DNA of 64,000 nt from Prorocentrum cordatum (taxonomy: Eukaryota > Sar > Dinophyceae > Prorocentrales > Prorocentraceae), in contig CAUYUJ010016057.1 of assembly GCA_963575745.1 (NCBI GenBank), forward strand, positions 36,206-100,205. Direction: 5' to 3'. Of the stretch, positions 62,290 to 64,000 are shown piece by piece. The notes below the pieces were generated by a model. The model was given only the letters and a program-made list of their open reading frames with translations, had not been told where the DNA came from and searched no databases. The first letter of the stretch is position 1. Each line of letters starts with the position of its first letter. The position numbers and the translations under genes are program-made.

Positions 62290-62765
62290 GCTTTCGGATG
62301 TCCAACCCGCTAGTGGGTCACCTGCGCGGCGCGCGCTCCACAGGGGAAGCGCATCATGGAGTCGAAATCCAGCAAATCTTGTTGCGGCCCAGAATGCAAG
62401 GCAAACGCCTGGCCTTCTCTCAACCAGTTTTCGGGTGACCCACCCGCTGGTGGGTCACCTCTGCGGCGTGCGTTCCACAGCGCATTCCACACTGGCAGCG
62501 CATGGGTTCGGAATGCACCAAGTCATGTTGGGCCCAAAACGCAACTGAAACGGCTGGCTTTTCTCAACCAGTTTTCTGGTGACCCACCGGCTGGTGGGTC
62601 ACTTGTGCGGCGCGCGTTCACAAGGGAAGCGCATGGAATAGGAATGTACAAGCTCATGTTGAGCCTCATGGCGCAGGTGACACATTCGGTGTATTTGTCA
62701 ACCAGAATTCGGGTGACCCACCCTCTGGTGGGTCACGCATGCGGCGCGCGCCCCACAGGGGCGTA
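62290..62765 (+). repeat. Tandem array with GGTGACCCACC/GGTGGGTCACC hairpins
   Basis: Four units of about 115-140 bp with TCAACCAGTTTTC, GGTGACCCACCCGCTGGTGG then GTCACC, GCGGCGCGCGCTCCACAGGG and GAAGCGCATG. Each unit contains a palindrome with 11-bp arms. Confidence 0.9.
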
Positions 62766-63039
62766 TAGTTTTTTTCCCAAGGTGAGTCGTCACTTTTCTT
62801 CTCCGTAGCTCGCATGTTCGCTTGCCTGGAATTTCTTGACGTCAAACTGCTTTACGCGAGCGGTCAAGGAACCGCCCGGGTCAGGGTACCTCTGGCGCCT
62901 TCCTTTGCAAGCGTGCGCACTCACAAGGGACATCGTAGAACCCTTCGAAAAGGAGATCCGGGGATATCTTACGAACGAAAGGGTTTTTGGGATACTTTGC
63001 ATTGTTGCCGCTATTGTTGCTACGACCACGATTACTACT

Positions 63040-63092
63040 TTTCCATTACTACTACTACTACTACTACTACGACTACTACTACTACTACTACG

Positions 63093-63136
<44 letters not shown>

Positions 63137-63176
63137 GACTACGACTACTACGACTACGACTACGACTACGACTACG

Positions 63177-63220
<44 letters not shown>

Positions 63221-63273
63221 TACTACTACTACTACTACTACTACCAGTACTACTACGACTACTACTACTATTA

Positions 63274-63308
<35 letters not shown>

Positions 63309-63370
63309 ACTACTACTACTACTATTACGACTACTACTACTACTACGACTACTACCGCTACCTACTCCTT

Positions 63371-63437
<67 letters not shown>

Positions 63438-63593
63438 GACTACGGCTACTACTACTTCCGCTGTTACTACTACTGCTACGACTACGGCTACCATTGCGAC
63501 TGCGATGATTACGACTACCACTACAATTGTCTATTACGAGTACTGCTACTTTTGCTACTACTACTACTACTACTACTACTACTGCTACTACTA

Positions 63594-63626
<33 letters not shown>

Positions 63627-63669
63627 GACTACTACTATTACTTCTACAACTACTACTACTACTACTACA

Positions 63670-63716
<47 letters not shown>

Positions 63717-63747
63717 GGCTACGACTACTACTATTACGACTACTATG

Positions 63748-63785
<38 letters not shown>

Positions 63786-63846
63786 CACTACTACGACTAC
63801 TCCTATTACTTCTACAACTACTACTACTACTACTACTACTACTACA

Positions 63847-63881
<35 letters not shown>

Positions 63882-63918
63882 GGCTACGGCTACGACTACT
63901 ACTATTACGACTACTATG

Positions 63919-63965
<47 letters not shown>

Positions 63966-63990
63966 CACTAGTACCACTAATGTTACGACT
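63040..63990. repeat. (TAC)n tract
   Basis: About 950 bp of TAC/ACT triplets with CGA, TGC and TAT variants, running almost to the window end. Polytyrosine and polythreonine frames here are artefacts. Confidence 0.95.
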
Positions 63991-64000
63991 ACTCCTTGTA

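Larger units (their letters stand above)
59836..64000 (+). other. RTCB intron running off the window
   Basis: No further RTCB exon was found to the right edge. The segment holds degenerate GAGGTTCGAG repeats, one TIR element with flanking direct repeats, two complex tandem arrays and a final (TAC)n kilobase. About 60.5-61.4 kb has long open frames but no recognised protein. Confidence 0.7.

Overview
The window looks like nuclear DNA of a GC-rich, repeat-saturated protist, most likely a dinoflagellate. Almost all of it is intron or intergenic DNA packed with microsatellites and small inverted-repeat elements, and the coding sequence is split into exons of about 45-130 bases. The introns I could place begin with GC, GA or GT and end in AG, nearly always followed by G. 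That mixture of donors with an AG|G acceptor is what is known for dinoflagellate nuclear genes. The species is not determined. I saw no trans-splicing leader, rRNA or tRNA gene.

Two plus-strand genes are supported. Gene A (about 0.9-17.2 kb, perhaps to a stop codon at 24,134) has five exons that read as one continuous domain. It is a beta-rich module I know from uncharacterised algal and bacterial proteins (G-S-Y-x-C-x-Q-G-x-T-x-L-x-L-x-V, then E-F-x-F, L-x-L-E-P-x-x-W, M-V-G-L-x-G and C-x-x-F-E-L). The second gene (38.0 kb to beyond 59.8 kb) is RTCB, the 3'-phosphate/5'-hydroxyl RNA ligase of tRNA splicing. Six exons in the right order and frame cover roughly its first 140 residues. The N-terminal exon was not found, and the catalytic C-terminal three quarters must lie beyond the right edge.

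Between the genes (24.1-38.0 kb) are a few exon-like segments with good AG|G borders but no recognisable product, and many mobile elements. At least seven short inverted-repeat families recur through the window. One carries 8-bp target duplications (hAT-like), one is flanked by TA (Tc1/mariner-like), and one is built around a repeated GATGCATC hairpin. Other repeats are a family of C-T-C-T-T-G-G-G-rich sequences scattered over some 5 kb, several complex tandem arrays, long (GAG)n/(CTC)n tracts, poly-G blocks, and a final kilobase of (TAC)n.

The most interesting signal is at the gene A introns: several are flanked by direct repeats of 6-11 bp that straddle the splice sites. This is the footprint expected if introns arose by insertion of transposon-like introners. 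RTCB also carries a tandem copy of one of its exons with adjoining intron.
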